From contig JAJTEL010000002.1 in assembly GCA_021299715.1 (NCBI GenBank), positions 124,001 through 188,000 of the forward strand: 64,000 bases of DNA, written 5' to 3'. Both the position numbers and the translations under genes were made by a program. The DNA is from Ilumatobacteraceae bacterium (lineage in GTDB: Bacteria > Actinomycetota > Acidimicrobiia > Acidimicrobiales > Ilumatobacteraceae). Below, piece by piece: positions 37,176 to 46,069 of the stretch. Position 1 is the first letter of the stretch. Every line of letters begins with the position of its first letter. Under the pieces are notes generated by a model. The model worked only from the letters and a program-made list of their open reading frames with translations, was not told the DNA's origin and did not search any database.

Positions 37176-38162
37176 ATGTCGATTGCGGATGTGAGAAGGA
37201 ACGGAGGCTCGGTGTTCGTACTTCAGAACGCCCTCGAGCTCGTTGGCAACACTCCCATGGTCGACGTCTCCAATTTGTCGCCTAATCCCAGTGTTCGCAT
37301 CGTGGCGAAGTTGGAAAGCCAAAACCCCTTTGGCTCGGTGAAGGACCGCATTGCAAAAGCAATGATCGAAGATGCCGAGCGCACCGGACGCTTGGTGCCT
37401 GGTCAGCGCATCGTGGAGCCGTCATCGGGCAACACCGGAATTGCACTTGCTGCCATTGCGAAGATGAAGGGTTATCCCATCACCATCCTCATGCCTACTT
37501 CGGTCAGCATTGAGCGTCGACAAATGCTCGAAGTCTTCGGCGCTGAAATCATTCTCACACCCGGTGAAGAAGGATCAAATGGCGCAGTGCGACGCGCGCA
37601 AGAACTTGCAGCGCAAAACCCTGAATGGTGTTTCTTGTATCAGTATGCAAACGATGCAAACCCACGTGCGCACTACGAAGGCACTGGCCCAGAGATTTAT
37701 CGCGACTGTCCAGAAATTACGCACTTCGTTGCGGGTCTCGGCACCAGCGGAACACTGATGGGTACGGGCAAGTATCTCAAAGAACAGAATCCCAACATCA
37801 AGATTGTTGCTGTAGAGCCTCCACTTGGTGAGCGTGTTGAAGGTTTGCGCAATTTGGACGATGGTTACATCCCACCCGTGTTCGACAACTGGCACGGCCG
37901 CGAACTTCTTGACCGTAAGCGCGTTGTTCGTCCTCGCGAATCTTTGGAGTGGACTCGCCGCATCGTGCAAGAGTGCGGAATTTTCGCCGGAATTTCATCG
38001 GGAGCATCGCTTGCGGGCGCTGTGAAGGTGGCGAGCGAAATTGAAGAGGGAACCATCGTGTTCATTGTGTGCGATGGTGGTTGGAAGTACCTGTCTACAG
38101 GTGCTTACACAGACGATCTCGATCAAGCCGAAGCAAACGCCGAAAAGATCATCTACTTCTAA
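37176..38162 (+). CDS. cysM: Cysteine synthase, CysM type
   Basis: 328 residues from the ATG after GAAGGAGAACC. PLP fold II: PLP lysine in NPFGSVKDR, TSGNTGI-type loop SSGNTGIALAA, and the phosphate-binding loop GLGTSGTLMGTG. The arginine in the EGLRNLDDG motif aligns with the Arg of mycobacterial CysM (YALRNMDEG) that binds the phosphate of O-phosphoserine, so this enzyme may use O-phosphoserine and a sulfur carrier rather than O-acetylserine and sulfide. That is from memory of the M. tuberculosis sequence. No CysO gene is adjacent; promoter and operator candidate are just upstream. Confidence 0.92.
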   Translation: MSIADVRRNGGSVFVLQNALELVGNTPMVDVSNLSPNPSVRIVAKLESQNPFGSVKDRIAKAMIEDAERTGRLVPGQRIVEPSSGNTGIALAAIAKMKGYPITILMPTSVSIERRQMLEVFGAEIILTPGEEGSNGAVRRAQELAAQNPEWCFLYQYANDANPRAHYEGTGPEIYRDCPEITHFVAGLGTSGTLMGTGKYLKEQNPNIKIVAVEPPLGERVEGLRNLDDGYIPPVFDNWHGRELLDRKRVVRPRESLEWTRRIVQECGIFAGISSGASLAGAVKVASEIEEGTIVFIVCDGGWKYLSTGAYTDDLDQAEANAEKIIYF

Positions 38163-38177
38163 GTGAGTAGCGCGCCG

Positions 38178-39002
38178 CTAACGGCCCGCGATGAGCACTG
38201 CTAGCCCTGCAACAACAACGAGTGCGGCTACAACGCGTCGTCGCATGTCTGATTCACCCAAGTAACGCGTTCCCACCAGCGCGACAATGACCACGCTTGA
38301 TTCACGAAGTGCCGTTACATAGCCCACGGGTGCTTGTTGCATCGCAATGAGAACCATCCAATAGGTCAATGCAGATGCACTTCCAGCAAGCACAAACCAA
38401 TGGGCTCGCGACTTCATTGCAGAGACCATGTCGCGTGTACGCCCCATGGCGATTCCAGCAATGGTGGTGCTCACAGCAGTAGCAACGAACAGCACAAGTG
38501 GATACAAGTTTCCGCCCGTCAATCGGGAGCCGTGACCGTCAACAACTGAGTACGCACCGATTGTGAGCGAAACCAACAACGCAGCCTTCACGTGCGATGC
38601 GTCGGCCTTTCCCGCAAGCAGAAGAATTCCGGCGATGGCAATAACAATTCCGAAAACCGCCAAGGCCGTGAAGTGATCGTTCAGAAAGAGAACTCCACCT
38701 ATTGCGGCGAGTAACGCGCCGGCGCCCCGAGCGATGGGATAGGTAACAGAGAAGTCGCCAATGGTGTACGCGCGTGCAAGAGCGCCGATGTACACCACAT
38801 GAATAACGCCGCTAGACAGCACCGGCCACCACGCCAAGTTGCTAGGCCAGCCAGTGAACAACAAGATGACTGCGCACACACACCCGCCAGCGGTCATCTG
38901 GCCCCACAGGGCAATCCATCGGTCACCGCTTTGTTTCACCCACAAGTTCCATGAGGCGTGCAACACCGCGGCGGCGAGAGCGAGAAGTGTTGCGGTGAGC
39001 AC
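38178..39002 (-). CDS. EamA/DMT-family transporter
   Basis: 274 residues with about ten transmembrane helices in two EamA repeats. The second repeat contains ALTYWMVLIAMQQAPVGYVTALRESSVVIVALVGTRYLGE. Probably exports or imports a small metabolite; substrate unknown. It is inserted between cysM and rph, where mycobacteria carry a rhomboid gene and murI. It is on the opposite strand to both neighbours. Confidence 0.88.
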   Translation of the reverse strand: MLTATLLALAAAVLHASWNLWVKQSGDRWIALWGQMTAGGCVCAVILLFTGWPSNLAWWPVLSSGVIHVVYIGALARAYTIGDFSVTYPIARGAGALLAAIGGVLFLNDHFTALAVFGIVIAIAGILLLAGKADASHVKAALLVSLTIGAYSVVDGHGSRLTGGNLYPLVLFVATAVSTTIAGIAMGRTRDMVSAMKSRAHWFVLAGSASALTYWMVLIAMQQAPVGYVTALRESSVVIVALVGTRYLGESDMRRRVVAALVVVAGLAVLIAGR

Positions 39003-39092
39003 GGAGAATGACGCTACGCCTGTTGAGGGTGCTCACTGCGTATTGTGGGAAGCGCACATGCGCCGAATGTCGGTGGTGCGGAGGAAATCATC

Positions 39093-39854
39093 ATGAGTCG
39101 CCCAGACGGACGCACACCAGATCAATTACGGCCTATGTCATTTCAGCGTGACTTCACGGAGATGTCGGCAGGATCAGTGCTGGTCACATTCGGGCGCACA
39201 CGTGTGTTGTGCACTGCATCGGTTGATGAAGATGTTCCTCGTTGGATGAAGGGGTCGGGCAAAGGATGGGTCACCGCGGAGTACTCAATGCTTCCGGGTT
39301 CGTCGCCAGAACGAGTTGACAGAGAAGCGGCCAAAGGAAAACAAAGTGGACGCACAGTAGAGATTCAACGACTCATTGGCCGTTCGTTGCGTGCCGCATG
39401 CGATATGCGCGCCTTGGGTGAACGCCAAGTAGTAGTGGACTGCGATGTATTGCAGGCAGATGGTGGCACTCGCACCGCAAGCATTTGTGGTGGTTATCTC
39501 GCACTGCACGATGCACTCACTCGTCTTGTGCAGAACGGTTCCATTCCTCAGCACCCACTTCATTCCCTTTGTGCTGCAATTTCAGTGGGAGTGTGTGGGG
39601 GAGTTCCTGTTTTAGACCTTCCCTATGTTGAAGACTCCACCGCTGAAGTGGATATGAACGTTGTGATGTTGCGACCTGTCAACGGTGGGGAGTCTCGATT
39701 TGTAGAAGTGCAAGGAACCGCCGAAGGTATGGCATTCACGCGTGGCGAACTTGATGAGTTGTTGATGTTGGCCGATACCGGCCTTGGTCGAATCTTTGAT
39801 CTTCAATCGGGCTTGCTGTCCGAGGCGCCACCTGCTCGACTTCCTGAGCGATAA
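39093..39854 (+). CDS. rph: Ribonuclease PH
   Basis: 253 residues from the ATG preceded by GAGGAAATC. Phosphate-dependent 3'-5' exoribonuclease trimming tRNA 3' ends. Motifs: [44 protein letters not shown], the RNA-binding [19 protein letters not shown] and the active-site [20 protein letters not shown]. It is followed by rdgB after 5 bp, the common actinobacterial pair. Confidence 0.97.
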   Translation: MSRPDGRTPDQLRPMSFQRDFTEMSAGSVLVTFGRTRVLCTASVDEDVPRWMKGSGKGWVTAEYSMLPGSSPERVDREAAKGKQSGRTVEIQRLIGRSLRAACDMRALGERQVVVDCDVLQADGGTRTASICGGYLALHDALTRLVQNGSIPQHPLHSLCAAISVGVCGGVPVLDLPYVEDSTAEVDMNVVMLRPVNGGESRFVEVQGTAEGMAFTRGELDELLMLADTGLGRIFDLQSGLLSEAPPARLPER

Positions 39855-39859
39855 CCCTT

Positions 39860-40453
39860 ATGCGACTCGTGTGTGCGAGTGCGAACCCGAAAAAGGTCGC
39901 GGAAATTTCCCGATTGTTGCCTGCATGGGTGGAGCTTCTGCCGCGACCACCAGAGGTGGGTGACGTTGAAGAGGCTGCACCCACGCTGGAAGGAAATGCC
40001 GCAATAAAGGCAGTCGAGATTGCAAACTTTGCGCACGAATGGGCACTCGCCGATGACACGGGACTGCTTGTTGATGCCTTGAATGGTGAGCCTGGTGTGC
40101 GTAGTGCTCGGTACGCGGGTGACAACGCAACCGATGCGCAGAATCGAGAGTTATTGTTACGCGCTCTACACGGAGTTACCCAGCGGTCGGCACGTTTCAG
40201 AACCGTTCTGGCCGTTGTGAACAGGTTGGGCGAAATGCATTTCGTTGCAGGCGAATGTGAAGGGTGCATTGCTACCAATGAACGTGGTGTTAACGGGTTT
40301 GGTTACGACAGTATTTTCGTTCCAAACGATGGTGATGGCAGAACTTTTGCTGAAATGTCCGCAGAAGAAAAAGATGCTCTCTCTCACAGGGGACGAGCGT
40401 TGCGTGAATTACCCGCTTTATTGTCACGCATAGTGGGGCTACCACCCACGTAA
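39860..40453 (+). CDS. rdgB: dITP/XTP pyrophosphatase (RdgB/HAM1)
   Basis: 197 residues. Removes deaminated purine nucleoside triphosphates (dITP, XTP) from the pool. Characteristic segments: ASANPKKVAEISRLL, YALADDTGL-like ALADDTGLLVDALNGEPGVRSARYAG, and GVNGFGYDSIFVPNDGDGRTFAEMSAEEKDALSHRGRAL. It overlaps the convergent D-threonine-aldolase-like gene by 15 bp at the 3' ends. Confidence 0.96.
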   Translation: MRLVCASANPKKVAEISRLLPAWVELLPRPPEVGDVEEAAPTLEGNAAIKAVEIANFAHEWALADDTGLLVDALNGEPGVRSARYAGDNATDAQNRELLLRALHGVTQRSARFRTVLAVVNRLGEMHFVAGECEGCIATNERGVNGFGYDSIFVPNDGDGRTFAEMSAEEKDALSHRGRALRELPALLSRIVGLPPT

Positions 40454-41455
40454 ATCAATTGGCCATTCGGCCAGAATTTCTCCGAATTGGTTGGCTACGT
40501 ACGCAGTGTCGTGCATGGCCATGGTGGGATCAATATGGGCAGGAGTGACGAAGGCTCTGTCGCCGACAACAGGGCGTGGCGTTTGGTCTTGTGGGGAGAA
40601 CGTGATGTGCTCATCGGAACAAAACCACACGGAGTGACCAGAGATAGTGGGGCTGCCGTGGTCCATGCCGAGCGACTTCAAACCAACGTCCACGACTGAC
40701 CACGATTCGTGTGACGAGATGACTGTTCCAACCACCCACATTGCCTGAACAAACGGCAAACCAAGTTGTGCATAGTGCGTGTCCATTAGTGCATAACTTC
40801 CTGCTTGCACTTCGTTCACAGTGGTTCCCGCAAACATGTCGTATGTGCCGGTTCCGCCAGCTGACACGATGTCTCCACCAACGTCTTCATGTGCAGTTGC
40901 AAGAATTGACATTGACTCGTGAACTTTGCGCTTTTTCTCGTCGCGGTCGGTCACCATCATGAGGTGTCCTTCGTAACCCATAACTCCGCGAACGGTCATG
41001 CCGCGTACGCGAGCAGCATCGGCAAGTCGCCCCGCATTTTTGGGGTCACATCCACAACGGGGAAGACCGACGTTGACGTCAATCATGACGTTGTGAATGC
41101 CAGCCTTTTCTGCCGCTTTCAGTGTTTCTTCTGAATCGATGGCAACAGTGATGAGTGCATGCTCTTGCGCATCAGCAAGTGCTTCTAATCGGCGTACGTC
41201 GACTACTTCGTTAGCAAGTAAGAAATCGTTGCCCACACCTGCTGCAACCATTCCCAGAATTTCGCGTGGTGTTGCGCAGGTGAATGAACTGTGTCCGGCC
41301 GCTTCTAATTCGGCAGCGAGACCTGTGCATTTGTGCGCCTTAATGTGCGGACGCAGGCGACGTCCTGGGTGCACTTCGGACATGGTGGCAATGTTTTTAC
41401 GCAAGGCAGCAATGTCGATAACGACAGCGGGTGTGGGTAAGTCGTATATATGCAC
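40439..41455 (-). CDS. D-threonine aldolase-like PLP enzyme (alanine-racemase fold)
   Basis: 338 residues. The N-terminus YDLPTPAVVIDIAALRKNIATM and RPHIKAHKC (PLP lysine in PH-x-K) mark the fold-III alanine-racemase-type barrel. The C-terminal domain has the metal-site motif SDEHITF ... PAHIDPTMAMHD (HIDPT as in D-threonine aldolase, D-serine dehydratase and related enzymes). Substrate could be a D-beta-hydroxy amino acid. Its start lies only 3 bp from the tRNA, which is on the same strand. Confidence 0.82.
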   Translation of the reverse strand: MHIYDLPTPAVVIDIAALRKNIATMSEVHPGRRLRPHIKAHKCTGLAAELEAAGHSSFTCATPREILGMVAAGVGNDFLLANEVVDVRRLEALADAQEHALITVAIDSEETLKAAEKAGIHNVMIDVNVGLPRCGCDPKNAGRLADAARVRGMTVRGVMGYEGHLMMVTDRDEKKRKVHESMSILATAHEDVGGDIVSAGGTGTYDMFAGTTVNEVQAGSYALMDTHYAQLGLPFVQAMWVVGTVISSHESWSVVDVGLKSLGMDHGSPTISGHSVWFCSDEHITFSPQDQTPRPVVGDRAFVTPAHIDPTMAMHDTAYVANQFGEILAEWPIDLRGW

Positions 41456-41457
41456 TG

Positions 41458-41531
41458 TGCCGGTGAAGGGACTCGAACCCCCAACACGCAGGACCTAAAC
41501 CTGCTGCCTCTGCCAATTGGGCTACACCGGC
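41458..41531 (-). tRNA. tRNA with anticodon UAG (Leu), short variable loop
   Basis: Cloverleaf on the minus strand: acceptor GCCGGTG/CACCGGC with discriminator A, T-arm with GGTTCGAGT, anticodon stem GCAGG/CCTGC with loop TTTAGGT, giving anticodon TAG (reads CUA, leucine). The variable loop between CCTGC and the T stem is only ~5 nt, so this is class-I shaped (74 nt), although bacterial leucine tRNAs are normally class II with a long variable arm. CCA is not encoded. The identity is from the anticodon only. Confidence 0.88.
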
Positions 41532-41591
41532 GACCCTGTGAGGGTACCTGCGTAGGCACGGTGATGGCGTCTTCGGTGGCAAACTAGAGAG

Positions 41592-43127
41592 GTGACTGCA
41601 TCTACAGCCCTCGATTCAACCCTTGACGCCACCGTTCTTCAGGAACAGCTCGGCCTAGCCGACCATGTCATCGACGAGGCCTCGTTGGAAAACAGCGTTC
41701 GCCGATTCGCAGAGCAGAAGATTGTGCTTCCCACGTTCATGGAGCTTGCCGAGCCACACCGTATCCCTGCCGACATTACGAAGGGCGTCGACAAGAACGC
41801 AGCCGACCCGCGCAACTTGTTCCGTGTGCATTGGTACAACGACCTGAATGGCGATCGTGTCGATGTTCCTAACCATGTGGTGCTCCCATCATCAATTACT
41901 GGCATCGATTCGCCAATCATCGTTGTCTTTGGTGACCGCTTTCCCATGATCACGGCGCACAAAGTTCTTGCTGCGTATTCATGTTTCGCACCGCGTGTCA
42001 TTACCGGGCAGTTCGACCCCACTCGTCATCGCGCCGTATGGCCGTCTACTGGCAACTATGCACGCGGCGGAATTGCCATTAGTCGTCTCATGAGTTCACG
42101 TGGCGTGGCCGTTCTTCCCGCAGGCATGTCAAAAGAACGTTTTGATTGGCTAGATAAGTGGGTTGCCGATCCGTCAGACATTGTCCGTACACCAGGTACT
42201 GAAAGCAACGTCAAAGAGATTTACGACGCATGTAATGAAATGGCAAAGGACCCCGGCAATTTCATTCTGAACCAGTTCTGTGAATTCGGTAATCCCGTTG
42301 GACATTACGAAGTCACTGGTCGTGCTTTGGCCCATGCTTTTGAACATGTGAAGGCGAACGGATATTCAGACCTGCGTTTGGCTGCGTTTACTTCTGCAAC
42401 CGGTTCGGCCGGCACCATTTCGGCTGGAGATCGGTTGAAGGACATCTACGGAACCAAGATTGTCGCAGTAGAGGCACTTGAATGTCCCACAATGTTGGAG
42501 AACGGCTTTGGTGAACACAACATTCAGGGAATTGGAGACAAGCACATCCCACTTATCCATAACGTGATGAATACAGATGTAGTTGTCGGCATCTCCGATA
42601 AGGCAACAGACGAATTAGACGTGCTGTTCAACACCCCAGAGGGTCAGAAGTACTTAGCAACTCGTCACGGAGCTAGCCCAGAGTTGCTGGACGCTCTCAC
42701 TCACTTCGGATTCTCATCAATCTGCAACGTGTTGGCAGCAATTAAAACCGCAAAACTCCTCGGGTTTGGCGCGAACGATGCCATTGTCACTGTCGCCACT
42801 GATGGCAGTGCGCTGTACCCAAGTGAGCGCGTCAAGACACTGGCATCTCGTTTCAACAATGACTTCACTGCAATTGATGCCGCTGAAGTTTTCAGTGAAC
42901 ACCTTGGTTCAGTGGGAACAGACGCAATGATCGACTGCACCGAACAAGACCGCAACCGAATATTCAACTTGGGTTACTACACCTGGGTAGAACAGCAGGG
43001 CACTCCACTAGAAGTGTTCGAGGCCCGTCGTTCTCAATCGTTCTGGCGCTCCGTTCGTGCCTATGCACCTGTGTGGGATGAACTCATCAACGAGTTCAAC
43101 GCACGTGTTGCAAAAGTGTCGAAGTAG
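41592..43127 (+). CDS. Fold-type II PLP-dependent enzyme, uncharacterised (cysteine-synthase-like)
   Basis: 511 residues from GTG 41592. Motifs of the tryptophan-synthase-beta fold: candidate PLP lysine in [10 protein letters not shown] (K124), the substrate/asparagine loop [13 protein letters not shown] (152-164), and a glycine-rich phosphate loop [14 protein letters not shown] (~279). It is larger than cysteine or threonine synthases (300-430), with extra N- and C-terminal parts. The reaction is unknown. The next gene is a second PLP enzyme 6 bp downstream, so they are probably co-transcribed and may act in one pathway. Confidence 0.75.
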   Translation: MTASTALDSTLDATVLQEQLGLADHVIDEASLENSVRRFAEQKIVLPTFMELAEPHRIPADITKGVDKNAADPRNLFRVHWYNDLNGDRVDVPNHVVLPSSITGIDSPIIVVFGDRFPMITAHKVLAAYSCFAPRVITGQFDPTRHRAVWPSTGNYARGGIAISRLMSSRGVAVLPAGMSKERFDWLDKWVADPSDIVRTPGTESNVKEIYDACNEMAKDPGNFILNQFCEFGNPVGHYEVTGRALAHAFEHVKANGYSDLRLAAFTSATGSAGTISAGDRLKDIYGTKIVAVEALECPTMLENGFGEHNIQGIGDKHIPLIHNVMNTDVVVGISDKATDELDVLFNTPEGQKYLATRHGASPELLDALTHFGFSSICNVLAAIKTAKLLGFGANDAIVTVATDGSALYPSERVKTLASRFNNDFTAIDAAEVFSEHLGSVGTDAMIDCTEQDRNRIFNLGYYTWVEQQGTPLEVFEARRSQSFWRSVRAYAPVWDELINEFNARVAKVSK

Positions 43128-43133
43128 TTCACA

Positions 43134-44420
43134 ATGTCAAGCGTTGTCACAGGACTTGAGTGTTCTGTGTGTGGCGCTCGCATCAGCATTTCAACACCGC
43201 TGTCATGGCGTTGTCCGAATGCATCGACGAAAGACAGACATCATGTGTTGCGATTTGTTTCCGATGTTCGCCCGTTTCGTCCAGGCGCAGATGAAAATCC
43301 GTTCTTGGCGTATCGGCACTGGCTTGCCGTTGATGCATTTGGCGAGAGCATCGGGCTCACTGAAGACGCACGAATTCGAATCACCACCGACTTAAACACC
43401 GCGATAGCAGGAGTGGGCGGCGTGGGGTTTCACCGAACTCCCTTACAACGAGCCGACGAATTGTCCGACTCTCTTCGCTTCTCTGCCAATGGCGGAATCT
43501 GGGTAAAAGATGAGACCCGTAACGTTGCTGGCTCACACAAGGCACGTCATCTCATGACAGAAATGATTCACCTGCTGATGGCAGAGGAAGCGGGCGTTGC
43601 ACCATGGTCGTCTCCGGCGCAGAGACCACCCTTGGCTATCGCGTCGTGCGGAAACGCTGCCATAGCAGCGTCAACAATTGCCGCGGCGGTGTCATGGCCA
43701 ATCGCTGTGCATGTCCCCGTAGCGGCAGCGCACGAAGTGGTGTCCACTCTTCAGTCTCTGAATGCAGATATTCGCGTGTGTCCTCGTGTAGACACCGACC
43801 CCGCGGGGGATCCGTGTGTGTATCGCTTCCGCGAAGTTGTGAAGTCGGGTGCAATTCCTTTCGGCGTTCAGGGAACTGAAAACGCGTGGTGTCTTGATGG
43901 TGGTCGCACGATTGGTTGGGAAATCATGGAGCAAATGGACAACCAGGTTGACCGCATCTTCATTCAAGTTGGCGGCGGAGCATTTGCATCGTGTGTGGCA
44001 AGCAGTATGAAATCGGTTGGCGTTCACCCGAAACTTCACGCTGTACAAACCGAAGGTTGCGCACCTCTTTCGCGTGCGTGGGATCTTGCACTCGCAAGCG
44101 GTGGTGCGCGCAACGCCGGGCCACGTTGGAGTTCTTGTATGTGGCCATGGGAATCCGAACCACATTCGCTCGCTGATGGAATTCTCGATGATGAGACCTA
44201 CGACTGGATTGGCGTTCTTGACGGCATGGCCGACACGGGTGGTTCACCTGTCGTGGCGGCGGAGATGTCTGTTGTCGCATCGCATCGCATGGCAAACGAA
44301 CTTACTGGCATTCACGTGAGCCCCACGGGTAGCGCTGGCCTGGCTGGGTTACTAGAGATTCGTGAGAACATCGACGACGATGAACGCGTCGTAGTGGTCT
44401 TCAGTGGAATTCAGCGCTAA
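43134..44420 (+). CDS. Threonine-synthase-like PLP enzyme
   Basis: 428 residues. An N-terminal rubredoxin-type patch (Cys10, Cys13, Cys27) precedes a fold-II PLP domain with the lysine in NVAGSHKARHL (K136) and the SCGNAAIAAST motif. The C-terminal VSPTGSAGLAGLLEIR loop is threonine-synthase-like. It may be a genuine threonine synthase paralog or a diaminopropionate/other beta-lyase. It follows the 511-residue PLP enzyme and ends overlapping the carbonic anhydrase stop by four bases (CTAA). Confidence 0.72.
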   Translation: MSSVVTGLECSVCGARISISTPLSWRCPNASTKDRHHVLRFVSDVRPFRPGADENPFLAYRHWLAVDAFGESIGLTEDARIRITTDLNTAIAGVGGVGFHRTPLQRADELSDSLRFSANGGIWVKDETRNVAGSHKARHLMTEMIHLLMAEEAGVAPWSSPAQRPPLAIASCGNAAIAASTIAAAVSWPIAVHVPVAAAHEVVSTLQSLNADIRVCPRVDTDPAGDPCVYRFREVVKSGAIPFGVQGTENAWCLDGGRTIGWEIMEQMDNQVDRIFIQVGGGAFASCVASSMKSVGVHPKLHAVQTEGCAPLSRAWDLALASGGARNAGPRWSSCMWPWESEPHSLADGILDDETYDWIGVLDGMADTGGSPVVAAEMSVVASHRMANELTGIHVSPTGSAGLAGLLEIRENIDDDERVVVVFSGIQR

Positions 44421-44935
44421 TTGGCGTTGACTTCAACAAGTGCACCCGTTTCGACGTCGTAAACAAATCCACGGATGTGATCTTTGTAGACAATAAATGG
44501 GCTATGAGCCAGCCTCGCCATTGATTGACGAACATCTTCGTAGGGGTCATTGAAGGTTTCAATTGCCCACCACGGTTTGATTCCGCAGTCTTTTTCAATT
44601 TCACGTTTAAAGCCGTCTTCTGTGACGGACTGCAAACCGCAGTTGGTGTGGTGAATAAGAACAATCTCTTGCGTTTTCATTAATCGCTGCGAAACAACGA
44701 GCGATCGCACGACATCGTCGGTGACAACTCCACCAGCGTTTCGAATGATGTGTGCGTCACCATGAGCAAGCCCCAACATTTGGAAGATGTCCATTCGGCT
44801 GTCCATACACGCAACGATTGCAAGGTGTCGTTGGGGGGTGAGGGCCAGTCCAGCATCGGGAAAGGTACGGACGAATTCCGCATTGTTGACGAGTAGGTCG
44901 TCGGCATTAGGGGAGAAGTCATCAGGAACTGGCAC
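44417..44935 (-). CDS. Beta-class carbonic anhydrase
   Basis: 172 residues from GTG 44935; earlier in-frame starts would overlap clpP, which begins at 44973 on the other strand. Zinc site: Cys in CMDSRMD, with the Asp-Arg dyad, then HHTNCG providing His and Cys. RNAGG is conserved as well. It interconverts CO2 and bicarbonate, providing bicarbonate for carboxylases such as the one at 21-23 kb. Confidence 0.93.
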   Translation of the reverse strand: MPVPDDFSPNADDLLVNNAEFVRTFPDAGLALTPQRHLAIVACMDSRMDIFQMLGLAHGDAHIIRNAGGVVTDDVVRSLVVSQRLMKTQEIVLIHHTNCGLQSVTEDGFKREIEKDCGIKPWWAIETFNDPYEDVRQSMARLAHSPFIVYKDHIRGFVYDVETGALVEVNAN

Positions 44936-44972
44936 GGGTACAGTCTGCCCCAGCAGGTAGCCTTCAGAAGAT

Positions 44973-45575
44973 ATGAGCACCTCTGGTCTTCCTGTTTCCC
45001 CCGTTGCATTCGATTCCGCGGGCGACCCGCGTGCAGACATTTTCACTCGACTCCTCAAGAATCGCGTCATCATGTTGGGCACCGACGTCAACGACGACAT
45101 CGCAAATAGTTTGTGCGCTCAGCTTTTGTACCTTGAAGGCGAAGATCCAAACGCAGACATTTGGCTGTACATCAACAGTCCTGGTGGGTCAGTCACCGCA
45201 GGAATGGCTATCTACGACACCATGCAGTTCGTCAGTTGTGACGTTGCAACCGTGTGCATGGGTCTTGCGGCGTCCATGGGTCAGTTCCTTCTCACCGCTG
45301 GTGCCGCCGGAAAGCGTTACACCCTTCCCAATGCTCGCATCATGATGCACCAGCCTCTTGCGGGTCTTCGCGGTCAAGCTGCAGACATCGCAATTCAGGC
45401 CGAGCAACTTCGTTTCACCAAGCGCCGCATGGCCGAACTCATCTCGCATCACTCAGGTCGTGCGCTTGAAGAAATTCAAGCCGACAGCGAACGCGACCGT
45501 TGGTTCACCGCCGAAGAAGCTAAGGACTACGGCTTGGTAGACAAGGTCATCGTGCGTCGCGGAGAAATTCGCTAG
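44973..45575 (+). CDS. clpP: ATP-dependent Clp protease proteolytic subunit
   Basis: 200 residues. Serine protease that forms tetradecamers capped by ClpX or ClpC. Catalytic Ser101 in GLAASMGQFLL and His126 in ARIMMHQP; the Asp follows near 176 in SERDRW. INSPGGSVTAGMAIYDTM is the oxyanion region. TAGCCT (44958-44963) lies upstream and may be the -10. It may degrade tmRNA-tagged proteins, since ssrA/smpB are encoded in the window. Only one clpP copy is here; actinobacteria usually have two or more. Confidence 0.96.
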   Translation: MSTSGLPVSPVAFDSAGDPRADIFTRLLKNRVIMLGTDVNDDIANSLCAQLLYLEGEDPNADIWLYINSPGGSVTAGMAIYDTMQFVSCDVATVCMGLAASMGQFLLTAGAAGKRYTLPNARIMMHQPLAGLRGQAADIAIQAEQLRFTKRRMAELISHHSGRALEEIQADSERDRWFTAEEAKDYGLVDKVIVRRGEIR

Positions 45576-45581
45576 TCACAA

Positions 45582-46028
45582 CTACGGAGCCACGGTGGTG
45601 GTCGCCACAGTTGTTGTGGGGAGACGCGGCGGCTCAATATTCACGCCAGTAGTGATATCAACTGCGCATGTGCTTTTGACCCAATCACGAACTGCAAGCG
45701 ACGATTGATTTGCGGCATACGTTGCGTCGGCAAGTTTTTGTACTTCGTCTGGCTGAGATGGGTCAACATCTTCGGCGGTTCGCAACAGGTCGGTTAACAC
45801 GGCAAAGTCTTTTTCAATTGACAATGGCGCCTTAGTGAGTAGCCGTTCGTAGCGGTCAACCATTGCACTTATCTCATCCACTGTGGTGGGTTGCTGGGCA
45901 ATGGCGGGAATCTCTTTCCCTAACTGAGCACAGAATGCCGACCCTGTTCGCTCGGAACCGCCGCAGGATGCCAGCACAAGAACAACGAAGAGAACAGATG
46001 TCATTGCAGCGGCTCTCTTCGTACACAT
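45582..46028 (-). CDS. Small putative lipoprotein, function unknown
   Basis: 148 residues. Signal peptide with a hydrophobic core (TSVLFVVLVL) and lipobox LASC, so it is likely lipidated and anchored outside the membrane. The mature part has two or three cysteines (CAQLG... STCAVD) and helical regions, ending in a Thr/Pro/Val-rich tail (TTTVATTTVAP). No family recognised. It is convergent with clpP (6 bp) and divergent from yifB. Confidence 0.7.
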   Translation of the reverse strand: MCTKRAAAMTSVLFVVLVLASCGGSERTGSAFCAQLGKEIPAIAQQPTTVDEISAMVDRYERLLTKAPLSIEKDFAVLTDLLRTAEDVDPSQPDEVQKLADATYAANQSSLAVRDWVKSTCAVDITTGVNIEPPRLPTTTVATTTVAP

Positions 46029-46069
46029 TCCCTTAATTCTTTCAGAACTGAGCCCAAGGGAGACTGCAC

